Assembly: GCA_030560485.1 (NCBI GenBank)
Contig: JAKTTS010000008.1
Location: forward strand, 1-64,000
Direction: 5' to 3'
Length of the DNA: 64,000 nt
Origin: Ascoidea tarda (nom. inval.)
Lineage: Eukaryota > Ascomycota > Saccharomycetes > Ascoideales > Ascoideaceae
Both the position numbers and the translations under genes were made by a program. The notes beneath the pieces are model-generated. The model was not told the DNA's origin and made no database searches. It was given only the letters and a program-made list of their open reading frames with translations. Positions 18,842 to 29,315 of the stretch are shown here, piece by piece (the stretch's first letter is position 1; the number at the start of each line of letters is the position of its first letter).

Positions 18842-20405
18842 AAAAAGACACAAAAAAAGAGAAAGAGAGTTGGCAAAAGAAAGAAAAACAAAGAAAATTT
18901 AAACAAATCAAAAAAATTGAATAAATTGGATAAATTAGAAAAAACGACAGCTGAAAAAAAGAGATGAGGTTATTAATTCTGTGTGTTTTGAGGATGAAGA
19001 AAAAGATAAGAGTACTATTAAAAAAAAATGGATATAAAGATAAAATTGAAAATAAGAATATTAATGACTGTCATAATTCTAGTTCCTCCAATTTTCTCAT
19101 ATCTGTTTTTTGGTTTTCTTGTTATCTTTTTATTTCAAAAACTTTGTTGTGGAAAACCAAGAGCAAAAAAACCATGAATACAAACCAACCAGTTTAAGCA
19201 CTTTACAAAATATTAAGACGAAAATCAAATTGTGACGATGGTTAAATGGTTGAAAGGCGGGAAAGAGATCTAAGAAAGTTTACAAGCAAGTAAATAGAGA
19301 AAATTAATAAAAATCGAGTGATATAAACTTGAATTACCTTTGCACTAGGAAATCTCGTTGCTATTTTGAGTTAATGGAGAATTTCTCGAGGAAAAGCAAA
19401 ATATTTGAGATTTGATTTGGGCAATAGGAATTATTTGTTTGCTGATTGCATCAGAGCTGAAGGAACCCGCAAAAAGAACCAAAAAGTAAGGACGTTTAAA
19501 GAACAAAAGAGAAATGTTTTTCATAAAAGCTCAATTGGCATTATGAAAAGCATTTGCAAACTTTGAAAAAGTTATTTAAAGGTTATTTCAAAGTCTAAAC
19601 AGAAACAGGCACTGAGAAGGGGTTCGTTTTTGCACCTCGACCTCAGCCGTGCTGTGATTGGCCGGCTGGGCTAGCCTACCCTCACCACACCAGGCTCCAA
19701 GCACACACACAACCCGAGAAGCAGCACCAGCACCAGCACCGGCTCTGTATCCCCGAGGAAGCAGCGGCAGCAGAAACAGGACCAGCGCCGCGGTGGGCTC
19801 TGGTAGCGAGCGTTGTGCAGGCCTGACGAACAGCCAGAGCTGTCCGGCAGCGTAGTGGGGAACAGCAGAAAACCCCAAACCAAGCAAATGTGTTGTGTTG
19901 GGAGAGGGCCCACACGTGCCGGACCAGCGATAGCCAGGCTGCACCGACGAAAAGCCCAAGACAGTCCCAGTTCTGGAATAAGCATTGGTGGAGTGCAGCG
20001 CGGACTCCGCACTGCTGCTCGGATGACATAAGTCCGAGCTCTGTTGTCGAACTCCGAGAGGTGTTCCTGAACAGAATCAAGACGTGAGCAAAAGTTGTTC
20101 CAGCTCAGGCCAATGAAGCGCTGTTGTGGTGGAAATGCGAGTTTTGCTGCTGGATGAAAAACACTGCCACAAGGGTGGAAAGACGCTGGAAATGAGCTAA
20201 AGATGAGTTGTAAATATGCTATAAATATGTCATATATCCTCTGTGCTTCTGTTTCTCTTGTCCTGTATCTCAGCACTTTCCCAGAATTACTCTTTTAGGT
20301 ATTCGAGCTTCATTTTCTGTTCTCACTCGATATTCTGTTCTCACTCAATATTCTCTTCTGCCTTCTGCTTCTGCTGATATTCCATATTCCATATTCTTGA
20401 TCACA
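18842..20405 (+). promoter_or_regulatory. Upstream region of the ATO gene with GC-rich block
   Basis: AT-rich to about 19600, then a sharply GC-rich block at about 19610-20170. It starts with an inverted CCAAT box (GATTGG near 19656). A CTATAAAT box at 20219-20226 sits about 185 bases before the ATG at 20406. Overlapping frames of up to 201 codons on the minus strand cross the block, but they overlap one another, have odd composition and show no domain, so I treat them as chance. Confidence 0.5.
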
Positions 20406-21236
20406 ATGTCTGCACCTGAAAACCATTTTCCTTTGGATCTCGAAAAGGGCTATGCCTCTGGAGCCTCCAGCGCTCCAAAGCCTTATTCCCCAAACCACGT
20501 TGAAAATAACCTCGCTAATGATAATGTTACAAAGGTCACCAGTGAAGGTAATATTGTATATCTTGGTGACCAAGCTTTCCATAAACACGAGCTTATCAAC
20601 GCCTTCGGTGGAGATTTAAACCCCAAGCTACACGCCCCATCTATTCACAGATACGCCAACCCTGTTCCTTTGGGTTTATCAAGTTTTTCCTTCTGCACTT
20701 TGGTTCTCTCTTTAATCAACTGCCAGGCTAGAAGTGTCACGAATCCAAACGTCCTTATAGGCTCTTTCTTCTTTTATGGTGGTGCGATTGAATTATTTGC
20801 CGGTTTGCTATGTTTTGTGGTTGAAAACACCTTTGCTTGTTGTGTTTTAGGTGCTTTTGGTGGCTTCTGGTTAAGTTATGGCGCCATCTTATCTGATTCC
20901 TTTGCTATCACATCTTCTTATTCAACTGCTGATGAATTACATAACGCTCTTGGTTTCTTCTTGTTTGGTTGGGTGCTTTTCGCATTCTTAATGTGGTTGT
21001 GCACTTTTAAATCTACTTGGGCCTTCTTTTTAATGTTCTTCTTCATCTGGTTCTTTATTCTAATCTTGTGTATAGCTGAATTTACTCAATCTGTCGGTTT
21101 GACTAAAGCCGGTGGTGTCTTGGGTGTCATAGCTGCTTTATTTGGGTTTTACCATACTTATGCTGGTGTTGCTGAAAAGGATAACTCTTACTTTGTACTA
21201 AGAGCTTTACCAATGCCTCATGCTCCAAAAGTTTAA
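20406..21236 (+). CDS. ATO / GPR1 / FUN34 / YaaH family membrane protein
   Basis: A 276-residue protein of the acetate/ammonium transporter family (yeast Ady2/Ato1, Ato2, Ato3; Yarrowia Gpr1). The family signature NPVPLGL is at residues 85-91, just before the first of six hydrophobic segments. Other family features are GAIELFAGL, GGFWLSYGAI and a C-terminal segment ending GFYHTYAGVAEKDNSYF. The hydrophilic N-terminal 80 residues are normal for yeast members. These proteins sit in the plasma membrane and take part in acetate uptake or ammonium export; the substrate here cannot be told. The start at 20406 gives the typical MSAPE opening. Confidence 0.94.
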   Translation: MSAPENHFPLDLEKGYASGASSAPKPYSPNHVENNLANDNVTKVTSEGNIVYLGDQAFHKHELINAFGGDLNPKLHAPSIHRYANPVPLGLSSFSFCTLVLSLINCQARSVTNPNVLIGSFFFYGGAIELFAGLLCFVVENTFACCVLGAFGGFWLSYGAILSDSFAITSSYSTADELHNALGFFLFGWVLFAFLMWLCTFKSTWAFFLMFFFIWFFILILCIAEFTQSVGLTKAGGVLGVIAALFGFYHTYAGVAEKDNSYFVLRALPMPHAPKV

Positions 21237-21427
21237 TATTCCTCCTAATAACTTTTCTATTTCATCTAAATTTTATTCTTGATATTCTTATTATCAATTA
21301 ATAATTAATTAATTATGATTTATCTAAATTTGCTTAAATTTACTTAAATTTATTTATCCTATTATATCAATTTCATGTTATATCTTAAAAGCTGTTTTTA
21401 TCTTATATTGCACTATCCAATCTTTTC

Positions 21428-21466
21428 TTTCTCTTTCTCTTTCTCTTTCTCTTTCTCTTTCTCTTT
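21428..21466. repeat. TTTCTC hexamer array
   Basis: About six perfect copies, a simple microsatellite in the ATO 3' region. Confidence 0.85.
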
Positions 21467-21923
21467 ATGGTTTTTTTATGTTTTTCTTTTATCTGTTATG
21501 TCCAATTCTCTTTTTCTAATATTTTTTCCTTTTAGTGTTTCCAAATAATTATAAACTACCCCATAACCCTTATTCATTTCTAATACTATATTCTTATTAT
21601 AATGCCACAAATAATATACATACACTATCCTTTCTCTTTTTTTTATTCACCCAATTTATTCAAAATAGTTAAAACCACTCATAATCCCAAAACACTCACT
21701 TATAATTCCCGCCCGCGCAACTTAAGCAACCCTCAGCTAAAAAAAAATTTTATCTAGAGATTATCTTATATGCAAGAACTGCGCAATTTGTTGAACGCAA
21801 CAAAAATCAAAGAATATTAATTATTATATGAATATCTAAAAGAAGGTAAAAATTATATCAAAATACACTCACATACTAAAATTAACAAAAAAAATTAAAA
21901 AAACTAAATCAAAAAACGAAAAA

Positions 21924-21973
21924 AAATTTAAAACAATTTAAAACAATTTGAAACAATTTGAAACAATTTAAAA
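21924..21973. repeat. 10-base AT-rich tandem repeat
   Basis: AATTTAAAAC and AATTTGAAAC units alternate just past the stop codon of the kinase gene. Confidence 0.8.
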
Positions 21974-21979
21974 TCACAA

Positions 21980-24900
21980 TCATCTCATATGAAATCGACC
22001 TTGATAACTGTTTGATTTCCCATATCCATTCAACCCCATTGTGGGTGTATTAATAACATCACTATGCATATGCTTTCTTATCCTACCTTTACAGTAAGCA
22101 CAACCATCCTTTAAACACACATCATTAGCTTTTCCACTGCTGTTGTTCTTTTCATTTTTTTCATTTTCTTTTGGTTTGCTATTATCTTCATCAAATGATG
22201 GTGCAAGGTTAATAAATCCATTTCCCAATTTATTTATCCCATTGACAGATTTATTTGCAAAATTCATTGAACTGTTATCCCCACTAATACTGCTTAACTT
22301 GTTAGGACTTATCATTGATAGCCTTGAAATTGATCCATTAGAATATTCATTAACCAAACTATTATTAGATTCTTTTGCTGCAGATTTATGTGCCGGAACA
22401 TTATTTAGAACATCTTGTGGAATCATCGATAACTGAGTTCCTCCAGTCCTCTTGTATCCTGTCCCATTTCCGGAAATTGGACCGGGTTTTAATGATTGAA
22501 ATAATGGCGAAACTGTAAAATTAATAAAAGAACTGCTGCTGGGTGATTCCGATGCATCTTTAAAATCTTCATCTACTGACAATCTATCGCTATCACTTTC
22601 ATTATCTTCTTTTCCATTCTTCTTTTCAGTTTCTTGTTTATCAATCTTTGCTTTTTCATTTCCATTAAGTTTTTCCTCATCTTCGTCATCCATTTCAGTG
22701 ATGTGTTCAGGTATAGATAATCTATTCTTATCAAAGCTACTGCTATTAGCACGACGCATTTTTGTTCCATTAGAATTTAGACTTGTTGATGAATTACTTA
22801 ATGTTATTGCTGGAGTGCTCAAATCAAGTGCTTCTGGTTCTTGCAACTCTTCCTCATTTACTCCATTACCTTCTTCAATGACTGATGTTAATGAAAGGCC
22901 AATTTGGCTGGATGCAGATAGTTTGGGACTATTCATCATTGATGGAACCGACACGGGAGAAACTTGTTCAGTTGAACTAACATGATTTTTCAAATCAAAC
23001 AATGAGTTAGATGATGTGGATGATTTCAATGATGTTACAGGATTAATATCAGGACTGTTATTGGTTATTACGGTATGTTCTGCTTGTTTTTTGGTTGATT
23101 TATCATCGATAGCGTCAAAGTGTTTACGAATTGGTAAATATTCAATAAATTTGTTTTGATCTTTACTGATTTCGCATAATTCATGATTATAATCGCAATT
23201 ATCTTCAGTGCAACACATTTCGAGGTTAACAAACCAATTGTCTCTAAACAATTCATCCAATGTCATTCTTTCATCAGGATTTGGATCAACTAGTCTCCAT
23301 GCAACCCTTGATGCTTGAGAATTCTTAAAGCCTCCACCAAATTTATAATCAATACCTGGACCTCTTGCTTCAGGGTTAGTCTTAAAACCACTATTTATCT
23401 TTAGAAAACTACGATAAGCTGAAACATAATCCCTGTATTGGACATCTTCAGTGCTTGGTTCTTTAAATGGTGTTCTTCTGTAAACAATTGCAAACATGAT
23501 CATACCTAATGACCAACAATCCATTTTAAACGGATCATATTTTGGAGGAGTCTCCTTTTTGCTTTGTTTGTAATTTTTGAAATACAATACTTCAGGAGGA
23601 TAATAAGGAGGCGAACCGACGAATGATGTGGATAATTTAATGACCGAGGAAAAATCGCCAGGGATTTCATGGCCAAAATCGGAAACACCAAAATCAGTAA
23701 TTTTGCAGATTCCGTTTTCATCTAATAGGATATTTTCAGGTTTTAAATCACGATGAACGATATCTAAATTGTGTAGAAATTTTAGACCCAAAGAGATTTG
23801 TTTAAATAAGCAATATTTCAAATCCTCCTTTTGATTAGCAAAACCCTTTTGAACTATCAAGTTATACAAATCACCATTTTTGCAATATTCTAGAATAAAC
23901 GCCCAACCTCTAGAAATTTGGGTGGTGGTTGAAACTTTGACTAGAGCGATAGTTGAGACAACGTGTTTATTTTGAGAGGCAATGTGAGCTATGATGAATT
24001 CCTTTGAGCATCTGTTATAAAAATGTTCAGGTTTTTCGTGTTTGAATAGGAGGAATTTCTTAAGGGCATATACTTTTTTGTTTGATTTGCTTATAACCGA
24101 TCTCACGGAAGCGCTTGCACCATCACCGAGATTTTTTGAATTGTTGATATTATTATCGGGAAATTGGTATTTATCAGTCATTACTTGAAAGTCTTGTTGT
24201 AGATTTTGAGGTAGATAGTTATTTGGGTCTTCGATTGGATTTGGGAGGATATTTGGACCATTGGATGAGGAGTTGTTGTCAGATGAATAAAAGGAATTGA
24301 GTTGTTGGTTAGTATTTGTGCTAAAATTAGTTGAAGTATGGAAAGAATAGATTGAATTTCTTAGGGTTTGTTTTCTTTGAACCGAATCAACAGAAGGTAA
24401 GCCGTAGGAGGGTTTTGTAGTTAATTGCTGAGATAAATCGCCGGATATGTGAGAATAAGTTTTGACTTGGACTTGAAATGGAGCGTAATAAATGTTGTTA
24501 GCTTTATTAATTGAAGGTAAGCCGCTGTCATTCGAATTTGAAGATGATGTATCTGCGACCAAGTGGTCATTTTGATTGGGATGGGATTTTTCGATTTTAT
24601 CTTTTTGAATTACATTAGTGTTATTGATGGTGTTTATTTGTTGAGGGTTGTCATTTAATAGATGCATTTTATTGATACCGCCAGGAGAATGAATCAAGAG
24701 GCCATTTGAGGGAGAGATGTTGTTTTTATGAGATAAGTTACCTATGCTAATTGATTTATGATGATTTAAATAAGAGGATTTTTTGTTTTCTTGGACTGAA
24801 TTAGTATCGCTAGTAGGGATGTTATTGGAAGTGTTATTGGGAATGGTATTTGAAATTGAATTTGGATATACATTTGAAAAGGATTTTGAAGATTTAATTT

Positions 24901-25231
24901 GATTATTTGGAGGACTTGGAGTAGCATTATTGGGAAACCTTAAATTATTTTGATTTTTTTTGAAATTGTCTATGGTATTGATGGTTGCTCTTTTATTTAA
25001 AATACGATTTGAGGAAGTGGCAGTAAATGAAGAGGAAGAGTTTATTGAGGATAAAGAAGACACAGAGTTTCTGTGAGATTTCGATATAAAAGAAATTGAT
25101 TTTCTTTTCTCTTTTTTTTCTTTATCTTTTTTTTCTTTGTCTTTTTTTTCTTTTTTGGATATTGTTTCGTTGATATTGTTTGTATCGAATTTATCTTTAT
25201 GTGAGTGGAATATTTTCTTTATTAGAGGCAT
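21980..25231 (-). CDS. HAL/NPR1-type serine/threonine protein kinase
   Basis: A 1083-residue kinase of the fungal group that regulates nutrient and ion transporters (Npr1, Hal5, Sat4, Rtk1, Hrk1, Prr2). After a basic, Ser/Asn-rich disordered N-terminus of about 365 residues the kinase domain begins: GDGASASVRSV near 372, VYALKKF near 390, HRDLKPENILL near 494, DFGVSDFG near 517, and PPEV in place of APE near 540. An insert before the final lobe (RGPGIDYKFGGGFKNS) and the ending DPNPDERMTLDELFRDNWF are typical of the group. After the domain comes a Cys-rich patch (MCCTEDNCDYNHELC), then an acidic tail, then CLKDGCAYC with H-x-H near residues 1039-1056, a possible metal site. Which yeast member is the orthologue I cannot say; Rtk1/Hrk1 seem nearest. 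Confidence 0.9.
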   Translation of the reverse strand: MPLIKKIFHSHKDKFDTNNINETISKKEKKDKEKKDKEKKEKRKSISFISKSHRNSVSSLSSINSSSSFTATSSNRILNKRATINTIDNFKKNQNNLRFPNNATPSPPNNQIKSSKSFSNVYPNSISNTIPNNTSNNIPTSDTNSVQENKKSSYLNHHKSISIGNLSHKNNISPSNGLLIHSPGGINKMHLLNDNPQQINTINNTNVIQKDKIEKSHPNQNDHLVADTSSSNSNDSGLPSINKANNIYYAPFQVQVKTYSHISGDLSQQLTTKPSYGLPSVDSVQRKQTLRNSIYSFHTSTNFSTNTNQQLNSFYSSDNNSSSNGPNILPNPIEDPNNYLPQNLQQDFQVMTDKYQFPDNNINNSKNLGDGASASVRSVISKSNKKVYALKKFLLFKHEKPEHFYNRCSKEFIIAHIASQNKHVVSTIALVKVSTTTQISRGWAFILEYCKNGDLYNLIVQKGFANQKEDLKYCLFKQISLGLKFLHNLDIVHRDLKPENILLDENGICKITDFGVSDFGHEIPGDFSSVIKLSTSFVGSPPYYPPEVLYFKNYKQSKKETPPKYDPFKMDCWSLGMIMFAIVYRRTPFKEPSTEDVQYRDYVSAYRSFLKINSGFKTNPEARGPGIDYKFGGGFKNSQASRVAWRLVDPNPDERMTLDELFRDNWFVNLEMCCTEDNCDYNHELCEISKDQNKFIEYLPIRKHFDAIDDKSTKKQAEHTVITNNSPDINPVTSLKSSTSSNSLFDLKNHVSSTEQVSPVSVPSMMNSPKLSASSQIGLSLTSVIEEGNGVNEEELQEPEALDLSTPAITLSNSSTSLNSNGTKMRRANSSSFDKNRLSIPEHITEMDDEDEEKLNGNEKAKIDKQETEKKNGKEDNESDSDRLSVDEDFKDASESPSSSSFINFTVSPLFQSLKPGPISGNGTGYKRTGGTQLSMIPQDVLNNVPAHKSAAKESNNSLVNEYSNGSISRLSMISPNKLSSISGDNSSMNFANKSVNGINKLGNGFINLAPSFDEDNSKPKENEKNEKNNSSGKANDVCLKDGCAYCKGRIRKHMHSDVINTPTMGLNGYGKSNSYQGRFHMR

Positions 25232-25290
25232 TATGAGAGCGAGTATTGATGTGTGTGGATATAAGAGGGAGATGTTATTTGGAGAGTTAT

Positions 25291-25333
25291 GGATTGATGG
25301 ATTGATTGATGGATTGATTGATGGATTGATTGA
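25291..25333. repeat. GGATTGATTGAT 12-base tandem repeat
   Basis: Just over three copies, about 60-100 bases upstream of the kinase start, probably in its leader. Confidence 0.85.
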
Positions 25334-26505
25334 AATATGATGGAGATAGAAAGAGAGATAGAGACAGAGATAGAGATCGTAGACTAAGGTGGAATAATAG
25401 AATTGCTTTTTTAGTGCGAGAAAAACTTTAAATAAGAGAGTTTGAAGAGTGCTGAGAGGAGAAATTAGTGCGAGAGGATAGTATAAAAGAGTAATAGGCG
25501 AGAGTGGGTGATAGTATAAGATAATATAAGATAGTAAATGGTATTAGGTGATAGTGCAAAATAGAATATGAGTTAATCAAAAAAAATAGGGAATATTGAA
25601 GTATAAGTATTGAATATAGGAAGAATCAAGTGTATTTGGACCAAGAAATTATAGTTTGAGATGGGAAGAAAAAATTGCAGCAAAATAGAAAATTAGTATG
25701 ATATAAAGAAGGCTTGGGGTCTTTAAGGAAAAACTAATCAAGACAATAGATAAAAGTTGGAGGAGATGTTGGAGATGTTGGAGAGATGTTGATGAGACGC
25801 TAATGAGATGCTGATGAGATACTGAAAGAGTATTGATAATATCTTGGTATTTTTGCTATTATTAATCACCTTGGATGATTGATGAACCTGTTAGCGATTA
25901 AAACCAAAGGAAACCTTTGAAAGGAAAAGAGTAGTGGAATAAAATAATCAGAGTGATAAGTCGCCTTTATAAAAGTAAAAAAGCAAAGCAACTAAAAAAC
26001 AAAACGAGTTTATGGAATAAAGCGAAGAAGGTGAATAAAACAAAAACAAATAAAGCAGTTTTCTTTGAAGGATATTTATAATATCAATAAATTTCGCAGA
26101 AGCTTAATGTGATGTGTCTGATATCGAGTGTTGCACTTTTGCATCAACACAATCTGAGCTGGAATAAGAATGATTCTGGATGCAGCTGGAGTCTTTTTCC
26201 TTTCTCTGCCTGTCCTTTGCGTGTGATTCAGCCCTGCACTCTTTCTCTTCTTCTGCTCTGCTTCTCCTAATTCTTCCTCTACCTCTTCCTCTACTTCTTC
26301 CTCCTTCTTCTTTTGCTGCTGCTGCTGCTGCTTCTACTTACGCTTCCTCTCTTTCTCTCTCCTCTCCCGCCATCTCAGCGGCTTTTCCCAAAAAATCACC
26401 GCGTCGGCCCGCAGCTGCACAGTGCCGTCCCGCTCCCGCTTCTGGTGCGCGTCGACCCAGAAATACGGTTCAAACGGCCAAAAGACGGCCGGCAAAACGC
26501 CCGGT

Positions 26506-26527
26506 GATTGGTCAGACGGAACCAATC
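26506..26527. promoter_or_regulatory. Inverted pair of CCAAT boxes
   Basis: GATTGGT (26506-26512) and ACCAATC (26521-26527) are perfect inverted copies eight bases apart inside a GC-rich block. CCAAT is the site of the Hap2/3/5 complex; use here is inferred. Confidence 0.45.
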
Positions 26528-27456
26528 CGCGCGCACCCATTCGTGGCTCTGCTGGAATGACGCTACCATAACAATGGATCAGAGCACAATATGCTTATCA
26601 GCGCATTCTGTACAGCATAGAGTGCGTTTTGCCACATAGCACACACCTCTCACGCTCTGAGTCACGCGTCCGCCTGTCTTTGCTCTGTGTCTTTAATTGG
26701 CCTGAGTCTGTGTTTTTTGCCTGTTTGGGCCTATTCAGTGGTATTTCCACCTATCTATGTCTCTTATTTCTCTGGTGTCTCTTTTATCAACACCACAACG
26801 TATTCGCCAACGTGTTCGTTGTCATCGAGCAGTATGCTCTTACTGTCTATCTATCAAAAATCCTCCCTCCTAATACCCTTTCACTGACTCTCAATCTTCT
26901 CTTTCCTCTTTTTCACTTGTTTTTCTCGATCAAATGCGCCTGTTTTTCTCTGCTGATAAGCGTAAAATGATTTCATCTCCGGCTATTTCCGACCTACACC
27001 GGTTGCTTGCAGCACTTCCGACCCCTCTCACTAGTGCAGAAACGTGATCCTATCTTTCTGTCTCTAAACCTTATTTTTCAGATAAGCAAACACATCTCAA
27101 ATCAAAATATAGAAATAATAGCAATTTGGGTTCTTGATTATACACCTATATGCAAAATAAGCTAAGATCTGCTTTTTCTTTCTCTTGCTATTACTTCCAG
27201 TCCAATTAACCTATTTAATTAGCATCTCTGGTTGTCTTTATCGCATTCTTTTGTTCTTTTTTTCTGCTATTTGCGAGTTTCATCTGTTTTCTTTCACGTT
27301 ATTCATGGAAAACCGTTTGATTCTCATCTTACATAATCTCTATAGTCTATAAACTCTATTGTTTAATTTATATATTTATTTTTTAACCAATTTTTATAAA
27401 TAAACACTAAAATATCGATTTTACTTTTATTTTCAATGTTATTGTTATTGTTATTG

Positions 27457-27516
27457 TTATTGTCATTTTCATTTTGATTGTTATTGTCATTTTCATTTTG
27501 ATTGTTATTGTCATTT
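27457..27516. repeat. 24-base tandem repeat before the MFS gene
   Basis: Two exact copies of a unit starting TTATTGTCATTTTC and a half copy end 47 bases before the ATG. They follow a TTATTG hexamer array, so the leader is all repeat. Confidence 0.88.
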
Positions 27517-27563
27517 CCAATTTTGATACAATCGTCTTATCAACCTCTTATAAATTGAGAAAA

Positions 27564-29075
27564 ATGCTAAACATCCAGAATTATTTGCCAAAACCCAAAA
27601 AATCAACTTCCTTTATATCATCTTGTTTTGCTGCTTTCATAGCTGGCTCAGCAAATTTCTACTCCTCCTATGCCCCACAGTTGATCTCAAAATGTAACCT
27701 ATCACCCAAACAAGCTTCAACTTTAGGAATAGCCCTAACTCTAGGAATGTCTCTAGGTGGTCTACCACTAGGCATACTAATAGATAACCTTGGTACCGAA
27801 TTCGCTTTATTCCTATCTTCCCTAAACTTCTTCCTTGGTTACTTCCTCCTATACTACTCCTTCAAATACTCTTCATCAAATTTGTTTTTATTAACCTTCT
27901 CGCTTCTACTCATAGGTTTGAGTTCAATAGCCGCTCTTTACTCTTCAACAAAATGTTGCACTTCAAATTTCAACAAACATAGAGCCACCCTTAGTGGCAT
28001 TTGTTTCTCTTGTTTTGGTTTATCTCCTTCAATTTTTAGTCTAATATCAACAAAACTATTAAACAACAACCCCCAATTATTATTACTATTTTTATCCATT
28101 TTTTGTCCAATCTTCACTTTCCATGGAATTTTCTTCATGAGATTATTACCTTCTCCATTATTATATCAACAAACACAAACACAAGTTCAAGTTCAAGTTC
28201 AAATTCAAAACCAGCATACTTCTTTATTATCCTCCTCAAAGAAAAAAAATTCCTTACAATATCTAACAACTTTAGAATTAAACAACAACGAATCTAACAT
28301 CACCGATAACGCTAAAAAAAATTTCAGAAATTCTCACTTATATAAAATCCTCACCTCCAAAATATTCTTGATTAATTACTTCATCTTGGCTTTTCTTCAT
28401 TCAACTGGCCAAACCTACATCATTCTAATAGGCCTTATCATCAACGCTCAATTCGATTCTTTAGATTATAATAATATTAACATCAATACTTCTTCTTTAA
28501 ATCAACAACAAACTCAAGCCCTACAAGTATCAATCTTAGCCATTTCAATATTCTTCGGCAAACTATCCGCAGGTTTTGTATCTGATAAATTATCTTACCA
28601 TTTTAAATTGCAAAGACTCTGGAACATAGTTTTTTCCTCAATCTTAATGCTATTATCCCAGTATTTATTAACTTTTATCAATAATTTAGATCTCTTAACG
28701 TATACCAGTATACTAACTGGCCTAGCCTTTGGTATAACCTTCGCAACTTATCCTTGCATTATCGCAGAATATTTTAATTCTGGTCCAAACAGTAAATTCA
28801 CAACTATTTGGGGAACAATGACAACTGGCGCTTTCTTCATTGTTCTATCAATATCGTCTCTTTTCGGAAAAATTTATGATAAAAACTCTATCAAAATAAT
28901 TAATCGTCATGGAATCACTCAAAAAATTTGCACTAAAGGTGCTTCTTGTTATGATACAACTTTTTATTTAACCTCCTTACAATGTTTTCTTGCTTTCTTT
29001 CTATCTCTATACGCTATTCATTATAGAAAAACTCATCCAAATCAATTTAAGACTCCAGCTAATTTCTTTATATAA
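27564..29075 (+). CDS. Nodulin-like major facilitator carrier
   Basis: A 503-residue membrane protein with about 12 hydrophobic segments in two halves. The first segment carries GSANFYSSYAPQL, followed by LGMSLGGLPLGILIDNLG. The second half has FGKLSAGFVSDKL, GLAFGITFATYPCIIAEYF and TIWGTMTTGAFF, then LFGKIYDKN. These match the nodulin-like/Mch1-type MFS group (yeast YMR155W, Mch1), whose substrates are mostly unknown. A Gln/Val repeat and Asn-rich stretch form the central loop. The ATG at 27564 (MLNIQNYLPKPKK) is chosen because the in-frame codes before it come from DNA repeats. Family call good, substrate unknown. Confidence 0.85.
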   Translation: MLNIQNYLPKPKKSTSFISSCFAAFIAGSANFYSSYAPQLISKCNLSPKQASTLGIALTLGMSLGGLPLGILIDNLGTEFALFLSSLNFFLGYFLLYYSFKYSSSNLFLLTFSLLLIGLSSIAALYSSTKCCTSNFNKHRATLSGICFSCFGLSPSIFSLISTKLLNNNPQLLLLFLSIFCPIFTFHGIFFMRLLPSPLLYQQTQTQVQVQVQIQNQHTSLLSSSKKKNSLQYLTTLELNNNESNITDNAKKNFRNSHLYKILTSKIFLINYFILAFLHSTGQTYIILIGLIINAQFDSLDYNNININTSSLNQQQTQALQVSILAISIFFGKLSAGFVSDKLSYHFKLQRLWNIVFSSILMLLSQYLLTFINNLDLLTYTSILTGLAFGITFATYPCIIAEYFNSGPNSKFTTIWGTMTTGAFFIVLSISSLFGKIYDKNSIKIINRHGITQKICTKGASCYDTTFYLTSLQCFLAFFLSLYAIHYRKTHPNQFKTPANFFI

Positions 29076-29183
29076 TTTCGAATTGAAAACAAAAAAGCAA
29101 ATATCCCACAATTTCAATTCATCTCTATTTTGAATTTTGATTTTCACAGTATCTTAACTTATAATCTACTAACATTTCTATCA

Positions 29184-29207
29184 TTATTATTATTATTATT
29201 ATTATTT
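29184..29207. repeat. ATT trinucleotide run
   Basis: Simple microsatellite in the 240-base gap between two convergent genes. Confidence 0.8.
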
Positions 29208-29315
29208 TTATTATCGTTAGTATTAATTCCTATTATTTAATTGTATTTAAATTGTCATTAAAAATAATGAAAATGAAAAACATCCTTTTTCTAGTATAAC
29301 CCAGTAAACTATAAA

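Larger units (their letters stand above)
21237..21979. other. Convergent intergenic region, ATO / kinase, with simple repeats
   Basis: An AT-rich 3' region. It contains a TTTCTC hexamer array at about 21428-21466 and five copies of an AATTTRAAAC-like 10-base unit at about 21924-21973. No gene seen. Confidence 0.6.
25232..27563. promoter_or_regulatory. Divergent region, kinase / MFS carrier, with GC-rich block
   Basis: A 2.3 kb stretch. The left 850 bases are purine-rich on the plus strand, so pyrimidine-rich in the kinase sense. About 26160-26700 is GC-rich and contains an inverted pair of CCAAT boxes. From about 26640 to 27560 the plus strand is pyrimidine-rich toward the MFS gene and ends in TTATTG and 24-base repeats. 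No frame looks like a gene. Confidence 0.5.

Noticed and set aside
18964-19197. A 77-codon frame downstream of the candidate small spliced gene
   Set aside because: I considered it as a further exon, but its hydrophobic middle and Lys-rich ends fit A/T-rich noise, and no good acceptor precedes it.
19671-20276. A 201-codon minus-strand frame and overlapping shorter frames on both strands
   Set aside because: They lie in a GC-rich block where stop codons are rare, overlap one another, lack domain or signal features, and sit where the ATO promoter is expected.
25780-25860. Stretch with several TGATGAG and CTGA motifs resembling snoRNA C/D boxes
   Set aside because: The motifs are part of a short GATGAGA-like repeat and the boxes are too close together to enclose a guide sequence.
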